DNA of 64,000 nt from Bog-950 sp046329515 (GTDB lineage: Bacteria; Bacteroidota; Bacteroidia; Chitinophagales; LD1). Shown here piece after piece: positions 42,969 through 51,549 of the stretch. Within the stretch, counting starts at the first letter, position 1; the number at the start of each line of letters is the position of its first letter. The stretch lies in contig JAXLUM010000001.1 of the NCBI GenBank assembly GCA_046329515.1, positions 434,001-498,000 of the forward strand. The letters are read 5' to 3'. Below the pieces are notes generated by a model. The model made no database searches, had not been told where the DNA came from, and saw only the letters and a list, made by a program, of their open reading frames with translations. Made by a program: the position numbers and the translations under genes.

Positions 42969-44449
42969 GTTAAAGCCACTACTTTACTGCCTACCCAATG
43001 TACAAATGAGGTAAGTGCCGATTTATTATTGGCTGTACTTATTTCCTCCCATCTACTAAGTATTTCTTCTGTAATGCTTGCAGGTATTGGTTGACCCGCG
43101 TATTTCAGAAGTTGTTTAAATGATTTGAAAAAGAACAATTCTTGTTCGCTAAGAGAATGATCTGCCTTAAACTGCCGTTCAACATTTCTAATCAGATTTT
43201 CCGCTAGCTGGAAATTTTTTAATTCAAAGTGAATTAGTATTTCCAGCATTTTACATTGATCACGAATGTCTTTACGGGCTTCTGATTTATCATTCAGAAT
43301 AAGGTTGTTATAATGTAAGGCCTGTTCAAACCGGCCGGTGTAAAGAAAACATGCTGTTAGGTTACTCCACAAAACAATCTTTCTGGCAGCGTTAACCTTG
43401 TTTTGATATTTGTGTAGCCCGGTTTCAATTTCATTGTGAAGTGCGCACCCGTCTTCCGGCTTTTTTATGTTCAAAGCAAACAGCAATTTAAGATGTATGA
43501 TGTTTTGCCAGTCTTCGCCCTCCTCGTCCGGGTCAAGGGCTTTTAAGTTTTGAGCTTTGTTAAGATATTTCTGAAACGTTTCCTGTTGCTCATTTTTAAT
43601 CAGAGCATTCATCAAATTGTATAACGTTATTTTATAGGCTGTTCTGTCGTAATCAATGAAGTGGGTATATGTTTCATATAAATCAGCCACTTTCTGCTGA
43701 AACCGACTGTATTCCTGAAATTGAAACAATAGCCTGTGGCATAGGGCCATTGTTTGATAGAAAAGCTTATCACAAGTAAAAGAATGGCCTTCTTTATATT
43801 TTTTAATCAACTCGCTCTCTAAGGTTTCACTTGCCAGTTGCATTGTTTTTTCCGATCCATTTAATGCTGTCCGTGCCTGTGTAAATATTTTTTCATATAG
43901 CCGCCGGAGGTCAACCGCCAAATGTAAAACTTCAAAAGCCTGTCCGGTTTCTTTTTCAATGGCGCTGTGTGTACGTCCCAGATGTTCCTGTTGCCATTCA
44001 ATAGCCGCTACTGCCTCCCGCTGTAATACAGTTATCAGTACCGGATAAAGCTCATACTTCCAGGCCAGTTCCTTAGCCTTCTGTATTACTTTTAACCGCA
44101 GGCGGTTTAGCCTTTTGATTTTAAAAAATGATTCGTCTGCAAGCAAATCAGTGATAGTTTGCTCAATGCTGCTACCGCTTCTGTATGCCCGCATGGCTTC
44201 GGTAATTACCGCTATAAGTTTGACCTTATCCGCCGAAAGAAATTTGCCTAATCGTTTTTTTCGAAGTATATCTTTCAACTCCTCCTCATCATATTCTCTA
44301 CCCTCGGGCCAGGAGTCAATTACATCAAATAACTTCTCGTAGTTGTTTTTGTTACCCAGCACATGACGACCTGCGTAAACCTTAAAATATCGCTTTTCGC
44401 TGGAAGTCAGCGATTTAATTAATAGAAATAATTCGTCCTGCGCCTGCAT
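42965..44449 (-). CDS. SEKRYFK-type helical repeat protein, paralogue A
   Basis: A 494-residue all-helical protein, rich in Lys, Glu and Leu, with TPR-like helix pairs through its middle (for example ARKIVLWSNLTACFLYTGRFEQALHYNNLIL). No signal, membrane segment or enzyme motif is present. Its N-terminus MQAQDELFLLIKSLTSSEKRYFK, then YEKLFDVIDSWPEGREYDEEEL, is strongly conserved with the gene at 46152-47603, so they are paralogues of about equal length. I know this kind of protein from Bacteroidota genomes only as uncharacterised. It lies divergently to an HTH-only LuxR mini-protein gene, and its stop overlaps the deiminase-like gene's stop by three bases. Confidence 0.7.
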   Translation of the reverse strand: MQAQDELFLLIKSLTSSEKRYFKVYAGRHVLGNKNNYEKLFDVIDSWPEGREYDEEELKDILRKKRLGKFLSADKVKLIAVITEAMRAYRSGSSIEQTITDLLADESFFKIKRLNRLRLKVIQKAKELAWKYELYPVLITVLQREAVAAIEWQQEHLGRTHSAIEKETGQAFEVLHLAVDLRRLYEKIFTQARTALNGSEKTMQLASETLESELIKKYKEGHSFTCDKLFYQTMALCHRLLFQFQEYSRFQQKVADLYETYTHFIDYDRTAYKITLYNLMNALIKNEQQETFQKYLNKAQNLKALDPDEEGEDWQNIIHLKLLFALNIKKPEDGCALHNEIETGLHKYQNKVNAARKIVLWSNLTACFLYTGRFEQALHYNNLILNDKSEARKDIRDQCKMLEILIHFELKNFQLAENLIRNVERQFKADHSLSEQELFFFKSFKQLLKYAGQPIPASITEEILSRWEEISTANNKSALTSFVHWVGSKVVALT

Positions 44450-44548
44450 AAACCCGGTGTGCTACAATATTACAGAAAAATGCTTGTGTTGGCCATTTTG
44501 AACAATTATCAGGGTGTTTTTTGCTATAAAATTGGCCTTGTAAAAATA

Positions 44549-44580
44549 GCTGAAACCCTTTGCTGTATTGGGTTTTAGCC
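44549..44580 (+). promoter_or_regulatory. Hairpin TAGCTGAAACCC...GGGTTTTA upstream of LuxR mini-protein 1
   Basis: AAACCC and GGGTTT pair around an 11-base loop, preceded by TAGCTG. The same TAGCTGAAACCCTT...GGGTTTTA arrangement occurs at 49006-49035, upstream of LuxR mini-protein 4. This suggests a shared element in the two leaders (operator, attenuator or terminator). The rest of the two leaders does not match. Confidence 0.4.
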
Positions 44581-44675
44581 TATTAGGCACCCTCAGACTT
44601 GCAGTTTTAACCCCCAATTTGGCTTGAAGCGCTGGGGTGTAAGCTGCACCTTTGTTTCATCAAAACGAAAAGGAA

Positions 44676-44933
44676 ATGAAAAACATGATGGACTACCGCA
44701 AATTAAGCGACCAGGAGCTTCGAATAATGGAGATGTTCAGCAATGGTAACACCTTGTTCGAAATTAGTGAAAAAATGGCATTGAGCCATCTGGCGGTTGA
44801 AAATTACCGGGTGCAGATGCTTCAGAAACTGGGTGCCCGAAACATGATACATGCCGTAAAGCTTGCGGCTGTTAAGGGCTTGCTTAACTGGACCACCGAA
44901 AGCCAAAGCCTTAACGAGATGCCGGCTATTTAG
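44676..44933 (+). CDS. HTH-only LuxR/GerE mini-protein 1
   Basis: An 85-residue protein consisting almost only of a GerE-type helix-turn-helix: LSDQELRIMEMFSNGNTLFEI, then SHLAVENYRVQMLQKLGARN. The recognition helix is altered (VENYRVQ where TVETHRK is usual). I start at ATG 44676, which is preceded by AAAAGGAA; a TTG at 44652 would add eight residues. There is no receiver or sensor domain, so it should act as a constitutive or level-controlled DNA-binding protein, or need a partner. It is one of five such genes in 5 kb. Most share the string KLGARNM/V-x-HAV-K/R-LA after the HTH. Confidence 0.8.
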   Translation: MKNMMDYRKLSDQELRIMEMFSNGNTLFEISEKMALSHLAVENYRVQMLQKLGARNMIHAVKLAAVKGLLNWTTESQSLNEMPAI

Positions 44934-44988
44934 ACCCCGGTAGCAAAAAGTAAATGGTATTTAAAGTGTAGAATTAAAAGAAGGAGAA

Positions 44989-45198
44989 ATGGTTGATACG
45001 GATGCTTTAAACAAAATAGAAATGGAAGTTCTGAAGTTAACGGCTTCGGGATATAATATAAAGCAGTTGTGTGCAAAGTTAGGAGCTGACGAGGGGACGA
45101 TTGAGAAACACAGGCAGAATATACTGGCCAAAACCAGTACGCGCACAATGACTGATGCCGTTAATGAGGGAACAAAAAAAGGTTGGATTTATATATAA
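44989..45198 (+). CDS. HTH-only LuxR/GerE mini-protein 2 (divergent)
   Basis: A 69-residue GerE-like domain: LNKIEMEVLKLTASGYNIKQL, then GTIEKHRQNILAKTSTRTMTDAV. It is the most divergent of the five mini-proteins (LSTRTMTDAV-type end instead of LGARNxxHAV). It has a clear Shine-Dalgarno AAGGAG six bases before the ATG, unusual in this genome and implying strong translation. It begins 55 bases after mini-protein 1, probably in the same transcript, and the terminator at 45272-45303 ends the unit. Confidence 0.75.
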   Translation: MVDTDALNKIEMEVLKLTASGYNIKQLCAKLGADEGTIEKHRQNILAKTSTRTMTDAVNEGTKKGWIYI

Positions 45199-45271
45199 AG
45201 ATATTTTAAGAATAACAGGTTCGGCCTCCGCTTGCTTGCCCGGCTTGTCCATAGTTCACTTAGGGGGAATC

Positions 45272-45303
45272 AGCGCCAAAACCGGAGATATGGCGCTTTT
45301 TTA
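45272..45303 (+). terminator. Rho-independent terminator after LuxR mini-proteins 1-2
   Basis: AGCGCCA (45272-45278) pairs with TGGCGCT (45291-45297) followed by six T's. It closes the 44676-45198 unit. The 237-base gap up to 45436 otherwise holds no gene. Confidence 0.82.
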
Positions 45304-45436
45304 ATACTAACAACAGTAGTAATACTGATACTATAAAGCTTGCCAACTACCCTGGCGCTGATGTGCGGTTGTGTTATTGTATGACCCGAGTGGTCGCACT
45401 GTATCAATCACATTTTAACCCATAAACCACCCCACT

Positions 45437-45679
45437 ATGGAACAGCATCTTTATGCCCCAGCGCTTTCTCCGCGAGAAGTAGAGATTGTAGAACTTTTAA
45501 GCAACGGCCTAACCGTAAAAGAAATTGGCGAATCGCTTTCTATTAGCTATAACACTGCCGATACGCACCGAAAACGTATTATAGGAAAGTTAGGAGCACG
45601 TAACGTTACCCATGCTGTAAGGCTGGCCATATTAAAGGGCCTGCTGGCGCTGCCCGGCGTTGATGGTTTAAGTATATAA
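45437..45679 (+). CDS. HTH-only LuxR/GerE mini-protein 3
   Basis: An 80-residue GerE domain with canonical sequence: LSPREVEIVELLSNGLTVKEI, then SYNTADTHRKRIIGKLGARN, then VTHAVRLAILKGLL. Nothing remains of a sensor or receiver domain. It lies after a terminator and so needs its own promoter in the 45304-45436 gap, where I find no good TTTG/TAnnTTTG pair. A perfect hairpin (ATACCTG-CTTT-CAGGTAT at 45681-45698) follows the stop but lacks a T tract. The next gene is a lipoprotein on the same strand. Confidence 0.82.
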   Translation: MEQHLYAPALSPREVEIVELLSNGLTVKEIGESLSISYNTADTHRKRIIGKLGARNVTHAVRLAILKGLLALPGVDGLSI

Positions 45680-45751
45680 AATACCTGCTTTCAGGTATAT
45701 GCTATTATATTCACCTGAAACATTTTTGTACCTAAACATTAAACTCACGTT

Positions 45752-46177
45752 ATGCGTAAGAAAATTCTGTTTTTTCTAAGCTCGGGGCTGCTTGCAGTCC
45801 TTTTATTTTCATGTAATCAAAGCTGTCCTCCCTGCCCTGAAGTAACGGCAACAACAGACAGCACAACATCCAATTTCAAAAGTTCAGATACTGCCGCAAG
45901 CCTTGTTCAGGTATTGCTTACCAGAAAATACCTCTTTTGCAACGAAGCCCATTATGGGGAAGTGCAGGGCTCGCAACAAGTGCAAGGGAAAGACAGATAC
46001 AACAGATCGGGCTATCACTGGATTGGTTATGGAGTTCCACGCGAGTATTTTGGCCAAAAATGTGATCCTAACGGGGGAGATAATGCAACTTTAGTATATG
46101 GTGCAGCTGTTTGGCAGGAAATATCAGATGGCGGCGGCGGAGATTCAATTATTATTGTTCTTCCATCCAATAAGTAA
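45752..46177 (+). CDS. Small lipoprotein, unknown function
   Basis: A 141-residue protein. The signal MRKKILFFLSSGLLAVLLFSC ends in lipobox LFSC (Cys21), followed by a Cys/Pro motif NQSCPPCPE and a Thr/Ser-rich linker. The core has LVQVLLTRKYLFCNEAHYGEVQG and YHWIGYGVPREYFGQKC. I recognise no family. Its last 26 bases overlap the convergent SEKRYFK-type gene (46152-47603). It may be exported to the periplasm or surface. A link to the LuxR mini-proteins is only positional. Confidence 0.68.
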   Translation: MRKKILFFLSSGLLAVLLFSCNQSCPPCPEVTATTDSTTSNFKSSDTAASLVQVLLTRKYLFCNEAHYGEVQGSQQVQGKDRYNRSGYHWIGYGVPREYFGQKCDPNGGDNATLVYGAAVWQEISDGGGGDSIIIVLPSNK

Positions 46178-47603
46178 TAATTCCTCTAACCTGTTCCAAC
46201 TCCGGAGCTATACTGCCATCAGCAGGTAGCTCCGGAAATTTTGGTTTAGCTGCTTTTAATCCTATTGATTTTAGTTGTTGCTTTAAAATTTCTGCACCGG
46301 CTTTAAGAAGCGGCGGTTCGCCAACTTCTTTTATTATTCTGTTTAAGCTGCGCAGTTTGTTTTCCAATTCATCTACACTGTCGGTTTCAAACAGGCTAAT
46401 CCATTCTATAAACCGGCAAACGATTATAAAATTAGTCTGTTTATCATCAGCCACTGAGAATAAAAGCTTAGAAAAGTGAAGCGATCGTTCAAACTTTCTT
46501 TGCAGAAAATAGAGCAGAGCAAGATTTAAATAATTAGTTGTTCTTTCAGTTACAGTAAGCAGATGATTGAACTGTTTTAAACCGGCAAGAGTTTGTTTTT
46601 CCAGCGCTTCGCTATTATTAAAGTTGCCCGTATTTAGGGCATACACCATTTTATAGTTGCAGGCGGTTCGGAAAATTTCAAAGTTTTCGTATTCTGAATG
46701 AGCCTCAATATCCTCAAGCCGCGCTAAAAGGTTAGGGAACGCATCAAATTTCTGAAGCATCATGGCGGCATACAAACAGTTGCTTATAGTGTTATAATAA
46801 CTATGAGTTTTAAGAAACTTCATATCCTCCCTGGTCTCTACGTCATTTACAAACATGGAGCAGAGAGCATAACACTCCTGGTAATTTTTTTTGCGGAAGT
46901 GATACAGCGCTTTGCAGTTCAAAAAGGCCATGCGTGCGCGGTTTGTTATAGCAATATGTTGTTCCAATTTAAGCACCCGCCGGTAAATTGTTTCAACCTC
47001 ATCTGTACGTTCTTTCCATTTACCGGTTGTCTGTAATTCATACAAACGGGTAAGAAGGTGAAAGGCAATGCGCGTTATCTGTATATTGCTTAAAAGGCTG
47101 CGCTCTTTTTGCTCATACGCCATTGCACTTTCCATACTTTTTACAAGGCCTTTTGATTTAAAGCGCAGTTGCAGTTGGTTAAGGGTTAATTGTTCGGGCA
47201 GTAGTTCAGCGGAAATTGCAAGGTTTGTGGCCTGCTTATAAAGTTTAGAGGCCAGTGCCCCCAGTCCCTTGTCAGTAAGAAAGGTGAGATCCAGAATAAT
47301 TTCATGGACCTTTATCTCAATATTTCTTTCGGAATGATAGCTGCGCATTACTTTTAAAATAAGATCGCGCAGGTAAATTTTTTCGTAGGCTAAATTTTTT
47401 AAGAACGTTTTACCCTTGTTTCGTTTTTTGAAAAGCGCTTCGTCATAATCTTCTTCCGGCCAAAAATTGATTGCATCAAAAAGTTTTTCATATTGACTTT
47501 TATACGTTCCGCTCTCATATTTATTAGCCTGCAGTTTAAAATACCTTTTTTCGCTGGGTGATAAAGAGCGTATTAATTGAAATAGTTCATCAATTTGTTG
47601 CAT
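46152..47603 (-). CDS. SEKRYFK-type helical repeat protein, paralogue B
   Basis: A 483-residue helical protein, paralogous to 42965-44449. It has the same N-terminal block MQQIDELFQLIRSLSPSEKRYFK, followed by YEKLFDAINFWPEEDYDEALF, and the same length, but body sequence that has diverged strongly. TPR-like helices appear around residues 230-400 (YNTISNCLYAAMMLQKFDAF, NYLNLALLYFLQRKFERSLHF). No enzymatic or membrane features. It is divergent from the papain-like protease gene (54 bases between starts). As with paralogue A, a LuxR-type mini-gene lies nearby. Confidence 0.7.
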   Translation of the reverse strand: MQQIDELFQLIRSLSPSEKRYFKLQANKYESGTYKSQYEKLFDAINFWPEEDYDEALFKKRNKGKTFLKNLAYEKIYLRDLILKVMRSYHSERNIEIKVHEIILDLTFLTDKGLGALASKLYKQATNLAISAELLPEQLTLNQLQLRFKSKGLVKSMESAMAYEQKERSLLSNIQITRIAFHLLTRLYELQTTGKWKERTDEVETIYRRVLKLEQHIAITNRARMAFLNCKALYHFRKKNYQECYALCSMFVNDVETREDMKFLKTHSYYNTISNCLYAAMMLQKFDAFPNLLARLEDIEAHSEYENFEIFRTACNYKMVYALNTGNFNNSEALEKQTLAGLKQFNHLLTVTERTTNYLNLALLYFLQRKFERSLHFSKLLFSVADDKQTNFIIVCRFIEWISLFETDSVDELENKLRSLNRIIKEVGEPPLLKAGAEILKQQLKSIGLKAAKPKFPELPADGSIAPELEQVRGIITYWMEEQ

Positions 47604-47657
47604 TACCCAAAACTGTTTTGAACCGTTAAACTAAATTTTTGATCTTAAAATCGCACT

Positions 47658-48956
47658 ATGGCTAAATACAGAATGCCCCGTTTCCCCGGGTTTGTTTCGG
47701 CTATGTTACTATTTATTTTCGGCAGCAAAACCCATGCACAACCGTGTGCGGAAAGCGCCTTACGCACTTATTATGTTACCCACAATCAAGGGCCGCGTTT
47801 GAATTTTATTGATTATAGCTCTATACCCGAAGTTGATTCGGTGGAGATAGATCTTCGCCGTTTTTGCCCGCCGGTACTTAATCAGGGCAGGGAAGGTTCA
47901 TGTAATTCATGGGCTTTGGGTTACGGTTATATGTCCTTCAGGTATTATAGAGATATGGGTGTTAGCCCTACTGCATTAGACACCGATAACATGTTTAGCC
48001 CTCAATATATTTTTAATTTGAGCAGATGCTTAACGGAGTTAAACCCCGGGCAGAATTGCAGAACAGGGACGGGATTGTTGAATGACCTTAACATACTTAA
48101 AATCTTTGGATGTTGCAGATGGAAATACTTTCCATATAATCCTGCGCCTACCTCCTGTTTCCAGGCGCCTGAAATGAGTGTAATAGGCGAAGGGATGAAG
48201 GATACTATTTCATCTTATGCCATTATTACGTTTGGCACAGGAAAGAAGAATTTTAACGGACTGATAAAATGCTTTAAGTTTTTTTTGAGCAGAGAGGTTC
48301 CTATAGTAATAGTAATGGAACGTACCAACAGTTTGGGGGCCGATTATGTTTCGCACAACGGAATAGTTAGAGGTTTGCTTGACAGCGTTCCTGCGGCAAA
48401 AGCGGCCGGCTTGCATACAAGCTTATGTGTAGGATACCGTGATAGTGACCAGACCTTTTTGTTCTTAAACCAATTTGGGCCTTCATGGGGCGAGAATGGA
48501 TACATTCGAGTGCCATACAGAACGCTTTACAATGACATTGATGGTGCATTTGTATGCACAGATAAAATTGGTGATTATTCCGGGCCGCTGGCATCCGATA
48601 CATCCATGTTAGTGCCCTATCCTTCTTTATCATCGTATCGGTTGGCTAATGGGGCAATAGTGGATGTTGCCGGTTTTAAAGTAGGGTTGCAAGGTTTGAG
48701 CCAGGATAGCTCGGCAGCGCGCTTTTTATTTTACGATAAACAAGGCAACTATATTGACGGTTATACTTTAGTTAAGGGGCAAAGTGTTACATCGTACCTA
48801 CAGAACCGGAAAATAAGCTTTACGTTGAATGGCATTGTAGCCGCCACCGATGATTTTAAGGGTGGAGCAAACGTTAATATGACAGTTAAGAAGGTAAAAC
48901 CCAATGAGCTGAATAAATTCAATAAGTACTTAGAGCAAGCAAATAAGGCAGAATAG
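47658..48956 (+). CDS. Secreted papain-like (C1A) cysteine protease
   Basis: A 432-residue exported protein. Residues 1-27 are a signal peptide (ends KTHAQ). The catalytic set of a C1A peptidase can be placed: Gln76 (oxyanion) and Cys82 in LNQGREGSCNSWALG, His253 in GLHTSLCVGY and Asn271 in FLNQFGPSWGENGY, the last part matching the family's N-S-W-G-x-x-W-G-x-x-G-Y. There is no obvious propeptide of the ERFNIN type. Additional cysteines (CLTELNPGQNC, IFGCCRW) suggest disulfides and an extracytoplasmic location. A C-terminal beta-rich domain of about 120 residues follows the protease. No T9SS tail is recognisable. Confidence 0.87.
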   Translation: MAKYRMPRFPGFVSAMLLFIFGSKTHAQPCAESALRTYYVTHNQGPRLNFIDYSSIPEVDSVEIDLRRFCPPVLNQGREGSCNSWALGYGYMSFRYYRDMGVSPTALDTDNMFSPQYIFNLSRCLTELNPGQNCRTGTGLLNDLNILKIFGCCRWKYFPYNPAPTSCFQAPEMSVIGEGMKDTISSYAIITFGTGKKNFNGLIKCFKFFLSREVPIVIVMERTNSLGADYVSHNGIVRGLLDSVPAAKAAGLHTSLCVGYRDSDQTFLFLNQFGPSWGENGYIRVPYRTLYNDIDGAFVCTDKIGDYSGPLASDTSMLVPYPSLSSYRLANGAIVDVAGFKVGLQGLSQDSSAARFLFYDKQGNYIDGYTLVKGQSVTSYLQNRKISFTLNGIVAATDDFKGGANVNMTVKKVKPNELNKFNKYLEQANKAE

Positions 48957-48990
48957 CCCACCGATTGGGATAATTTTTACCCATTTTTTT

Positions 48991-49035
48991 CTACCCGGTT
49001 TCGGGTAGCTGAAACCCTTGACAGATAAGGGTTTT
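48991..49035 (+). promoter_or_regulatory. Two adjacent hairpins upstream of LuxR mini-protein 4
   Basis: CTACCCG-GTTT-CGGGTAG (48991-49008) is a perfect 7-bp stem. It is followed at once by AAACCCTT-GACAGAT-AAGGGTTT (49012-49034), an 8-bp stem ending in TTTTA. The second may terminate the protease gene. It shares TAGCTGAAACCCTT and GGGTTTTA with the element at 44549-44580. Confidence 0.5.
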
Positions 49036-49148
49036 ATGGGCTTTCCCCGACTTTTAATGAAGCTTTAGAAACCAAATTTTAGCCTCTTTGGTGGTTTGCC
49101 CCTGGCGCGGCTACCGGTTAGCATTGTGCAACTAAAACAGTTAAAGCT

Positions 49149-49394
49149 ATGTTAACCAAAATGCTTAACCTAACCCGCCGCGAAAGGCAGATAATGGAAA
49201 TGTTCAGCCACGGTTACAGCGCCAAAGAAATTGGCAGCCACCTATTTATTAGCCTGTATACCGTTGAAACCCATCGAAAACACCTGATAGAAAAGTTGGG
49301 TGCGCGCAATATGCCCCACGCTGTTCGTTTAGCCCTGCAAAAGGGAGTGTTAGAAATTTCGCAGACCCTGCAGCTTATAGAATTACCCAATTAA
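49149..49394 (+). CDS. HTH-only LuxR/GerE mini-protein 4
   Basis: An 81-residue GerE domain: LTRRERQIMEMFSHGYSAKEI, then SLYTVETHRKHLIEKLGARN, then MPHAVRLALQKGVLE. It is the closest of the set to classical LuxR HTH sequence. It is preceded by a 191-base spacer with two hairpins that partly match those ahead of mini-protein 1. Mini-protein 5 starts 50 bases after its stop. There is no sensor domain, so control must come from expression level or a partner. Confidence 0.83.
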   Translation: MLTKMLNLTRRERQIMEMFSHGYSAKEIGSHLFISLYTVETHRKHLIEKLGARNMPHAVRLALQKGVLEISQTLQLIELPN

Positions 49395-49443
49395 TGGGAT
49401 TTACAACAGGCCGCAGGCCCTTTACCTTTGCGCCTAAATACCT

Positions 49444-49671
49444 ATGAAAAAGCAGAAAAATACCGGTTACACTATTGGGGACTTGACTCAAAGAGAAAAG
49501 GAGGTGCTTACGCACATGGCCCAGGGTCTGTCAACTATTCAAATAGCAGAGCTTATAAAGTTATCTGCCTTAACTATTGAAACCCACCGAAAGAGTATAA
49601 TACGGAAGTTAAGGGCGGCTAATGCGGTAGGGGCAGTTGCTTTGGCCCTGCGCATGAAACTTATTAAATAG
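49444..49671 (+). CDS. HTH-only LuxR/GerE mini-protein 5
   Basis: A 75-residue GerE domain with a short basic N-terminus (MKKQKNTGYTI): LTQREKEVLTHMAQGLSTIQI, then TIETHRKSIIRKLRAANAVGAV. It diverges from the other four after the recognition helix (RAANAVGAVALAL for GARNxxHAVRLA). A TACCTTTG match to the -7 consensus lies at 49423-49430, just before the start, but without a -33 box. If used, it would give a nearly leaderless mRNA. After the stop comes a short direct repeat GGGAGTAGCG (49672-49690). Confidence 0.8.
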   Translation: MKKQKNTGYTIGDLTQREKEVLTHMAQGLSTIQIAELIKLSALTIETHRKSIIRKLRAANAVGAVALALRMKLIK

Positions 49672-49774
49672 GGAGTAGCGGGGAGTAGCGGGTACAATAA
49701 ATTAGTTGGTTCTGCGCTGCATGTGTATGCAACCACGGCTATTTGCCGTGAATCATTTAATTTGCAGCCGTTTA

Positions 49775-51544
49775 ATGAAAAAGTTAATAGTCCTGTTTTT
49801 TGCCGTTTTTGCTTACGCGTGTATTTCTGCACAGTTTGTTTTTCCGCCTGAAATACAATGCGTAATTAAGAGCAATGACAATATTATTATTGATTGGAGC
49901 AACCCTACTAACAATTGCGGCCCCTTCGTTCAGTATACTATTTATGCCTCTTCAACAGGCCCTAATGGCCCGTTTAATGCTATAGCGGTTACTAACCAGG
50001 CCACTACGGAAGATACGCTGTTCAACTACCTGACCATTTCGCCGGATTGGTGGTTTTATATGGAGGCCAATTTTAACTGCCCCGGAGCAACTGTTTTGCA
50101 ATCAGATACGGTTAATTCAGATCCGCCTGCGGTACCTGAAATTGTAAATGTTACGGTTACTGCCGGTGGAGATGTGATATTTAACTGGCTGCCCAGCACT
50201 TCCAACCAAACCCAAGGCTATGTTATATACAGTTATTTAACGGGTAGTGGTAACGCTATACCCCTTGATACTGTGTACGGCCAATTTACTACAACCTATA
50301 CCGATTTGGTGCGCGACCCAACAGTGCAGGTTCTAAACTACACCATCGCTGCTTTTGATAGCTGCCAGCAGTTTGGTTCGTATAGCAACCTTTATCATAA
50401 TACTATTTTTCTGCAGGCAGCTACCGGTGCCTGCCAAAACCAGGTAAACCTTAATTGGAACAAGTATATACACTGGCCACAAGGTGTGTATGACTACCAG
50501 ATTTGGAGCAGTATTAACGGTGGACCTTTTAACCTTGTGGGTAGTGTGGACAGCAGCCTGGATAACTTCGGATACAGCGGTTTTAATGACGGCGACTCCC
50601 TTTGTATTTTAATTCGCGCGCGCAGCGTTGCAGATACCAACGTAGTTTCAAACAGTAATGTGGTTTGCCTGCAGGCCACCCTGGTAAAAGCCCCTGCTTA
50701 CCTGTTTATTACCAACGCCACCGTAGGAATGGACAACCACAACTACGTAACGTGGATGATAGATACTACTGCTGAGCTTATATTTTTTAAAATGGAGCGC
50801 AGCACCAACAATACTTCCTTTTCAGATATTGACCAGTGGAATGCGCTTAACTTTAACCAGTTTGAAACCTACGAAGATAGCGTAAACGTTAAGCCACAGG
50901 ATAACCCCTATTACTATACCGTAACCGTTTTTGACAGTTGCCAGAATAAGTATTCTTCGCCTTATGTAAAAACAATAAATCTTAAGGGAGAGTTGTTTGA
51001 CTATTACGTTGCGCACCTAACCTGGAACGATTTTGAACTTCAACATGCTACTGTTTTGCGGCAGAATTTATACCGAAACTATGGCGCAGGTTACCAGCTG
51101 ATTAAAACCTTTGCACCGGGGGTGAATGAGTATTCTGATTCGCTTCAACAGTTTGTTAGTGAGAAAGGCATATTCTGCTATTACATTGAAGCGGTATATG
51201 ATATTAACCTACCCAACGGTTTTCATGATACCCTAACCAGCAACTCTAACGAGCAGTGCATTATTCACCGCCCGATAATTTACATACCTAATGCTTTTGC
51301 GCCGGGTGGGGTAAATACTGTGTTTAAGCCCACTATTATTTATGGCAATCCTACGGGTTATGTAATGACCATATTTAACCGTTGGGGAGGAGAAGTATTT
51401 ACCAGCAACGACCCTTCAATAGGTTGGGATGGCACTGACCATGGTAAAGAGGCTATGGCAGGCGGATACGCTTACTTAATTCAGTTTTATGCTGAGGACG
51501 GCGTAAAAATTGAGCGCAAGGGTATGGTGCTGCTCGTTAAGTAA
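49775..51544 (+). CDS. Exported Fn3-like protein with T9SS type B (gliding-associated) C-terminal domain
   Basis: A 589-residue secreted protein. I use ATG 49775 because MKKLIVLFFAVFAYACISAQ is a clean signal peptide; an upstream ATG adds 23 residues without features. The body consists of about four fibronectin type III-like units (IVNVTVTAGGDVIFNWLPS, NQVNLNWNKYIHWPQGVYDY and similar). The last ~85 residues, IYIPNAFAPGGVNTVFKP ... IFNRWGGEVF ... GWDGT ... GGYAYLIQF, are the gliding-motility-associated/T9SS type B sorting domain. It is therefore a substrate of the type IX secretion system, probably displayed on the surface. The rest of T9SS is not in this window. Confidence 0.88.
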   Translation: MKKLIVLFFAVFAYACISAQFVFPPEIQCVIKSNDNIIIDWSNPTNNCGPFVQYTIYASSTGPNGPFNAIAVTNQATTEDTLFNYLTISPDWWFYMEANFNCPGATVLQSDTVNSDPPAVPEIVNVTVTAGGDVIFNWLPSTSNQTQGYVIYSYLTGSGNAIPLDTVYGQFTTTYTDLVRDPTVQVLNYTIAAFDSCQQFGSYSNLYHNTIFLQAATGACQNQVNLNWNKYIHWPQGVYDYQIWSSINGGPFNLVGSVDSSLDNFGYSGFNDGDSLCILIRARSVADTNVVSNSNVVCLQATLVKAPAYLFITNATVGMDNHNYVTWMIDTTAELIFFKMERSTNNTSFSDIDQWNALNFNQFETYEDSVNVKPQDNPYYYTVTVFDSCQNKYSSPYVKTINLKGELFDYYVAHLTWNDFELQHATVLRQNLYRNYGAGYQLIKTFAPGVNEYSDSLQQFVSEKGIFCYYIEAVYDINLPNGFHDTLTSNSNEQCIIHRPIIYIPNAFAPGGVNTVFKPTIIYGNPTGYVMTIFNRWGGEVFTSNDPSIGWDGTDHGKEAMAGGYAYLIQFYAEDGVKIERKGMVLLVK

Positions 51545-51549
51545 AGCGC

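Noticed and set aside
45681..45698. ATACCTG-CTTT-CAGGTAT hairpin after LuxR mini-protein 3 as a terminator
   Set aside because: The stem is perfect but lacks a T tract. I mention it with the gene only and do not claim termination.
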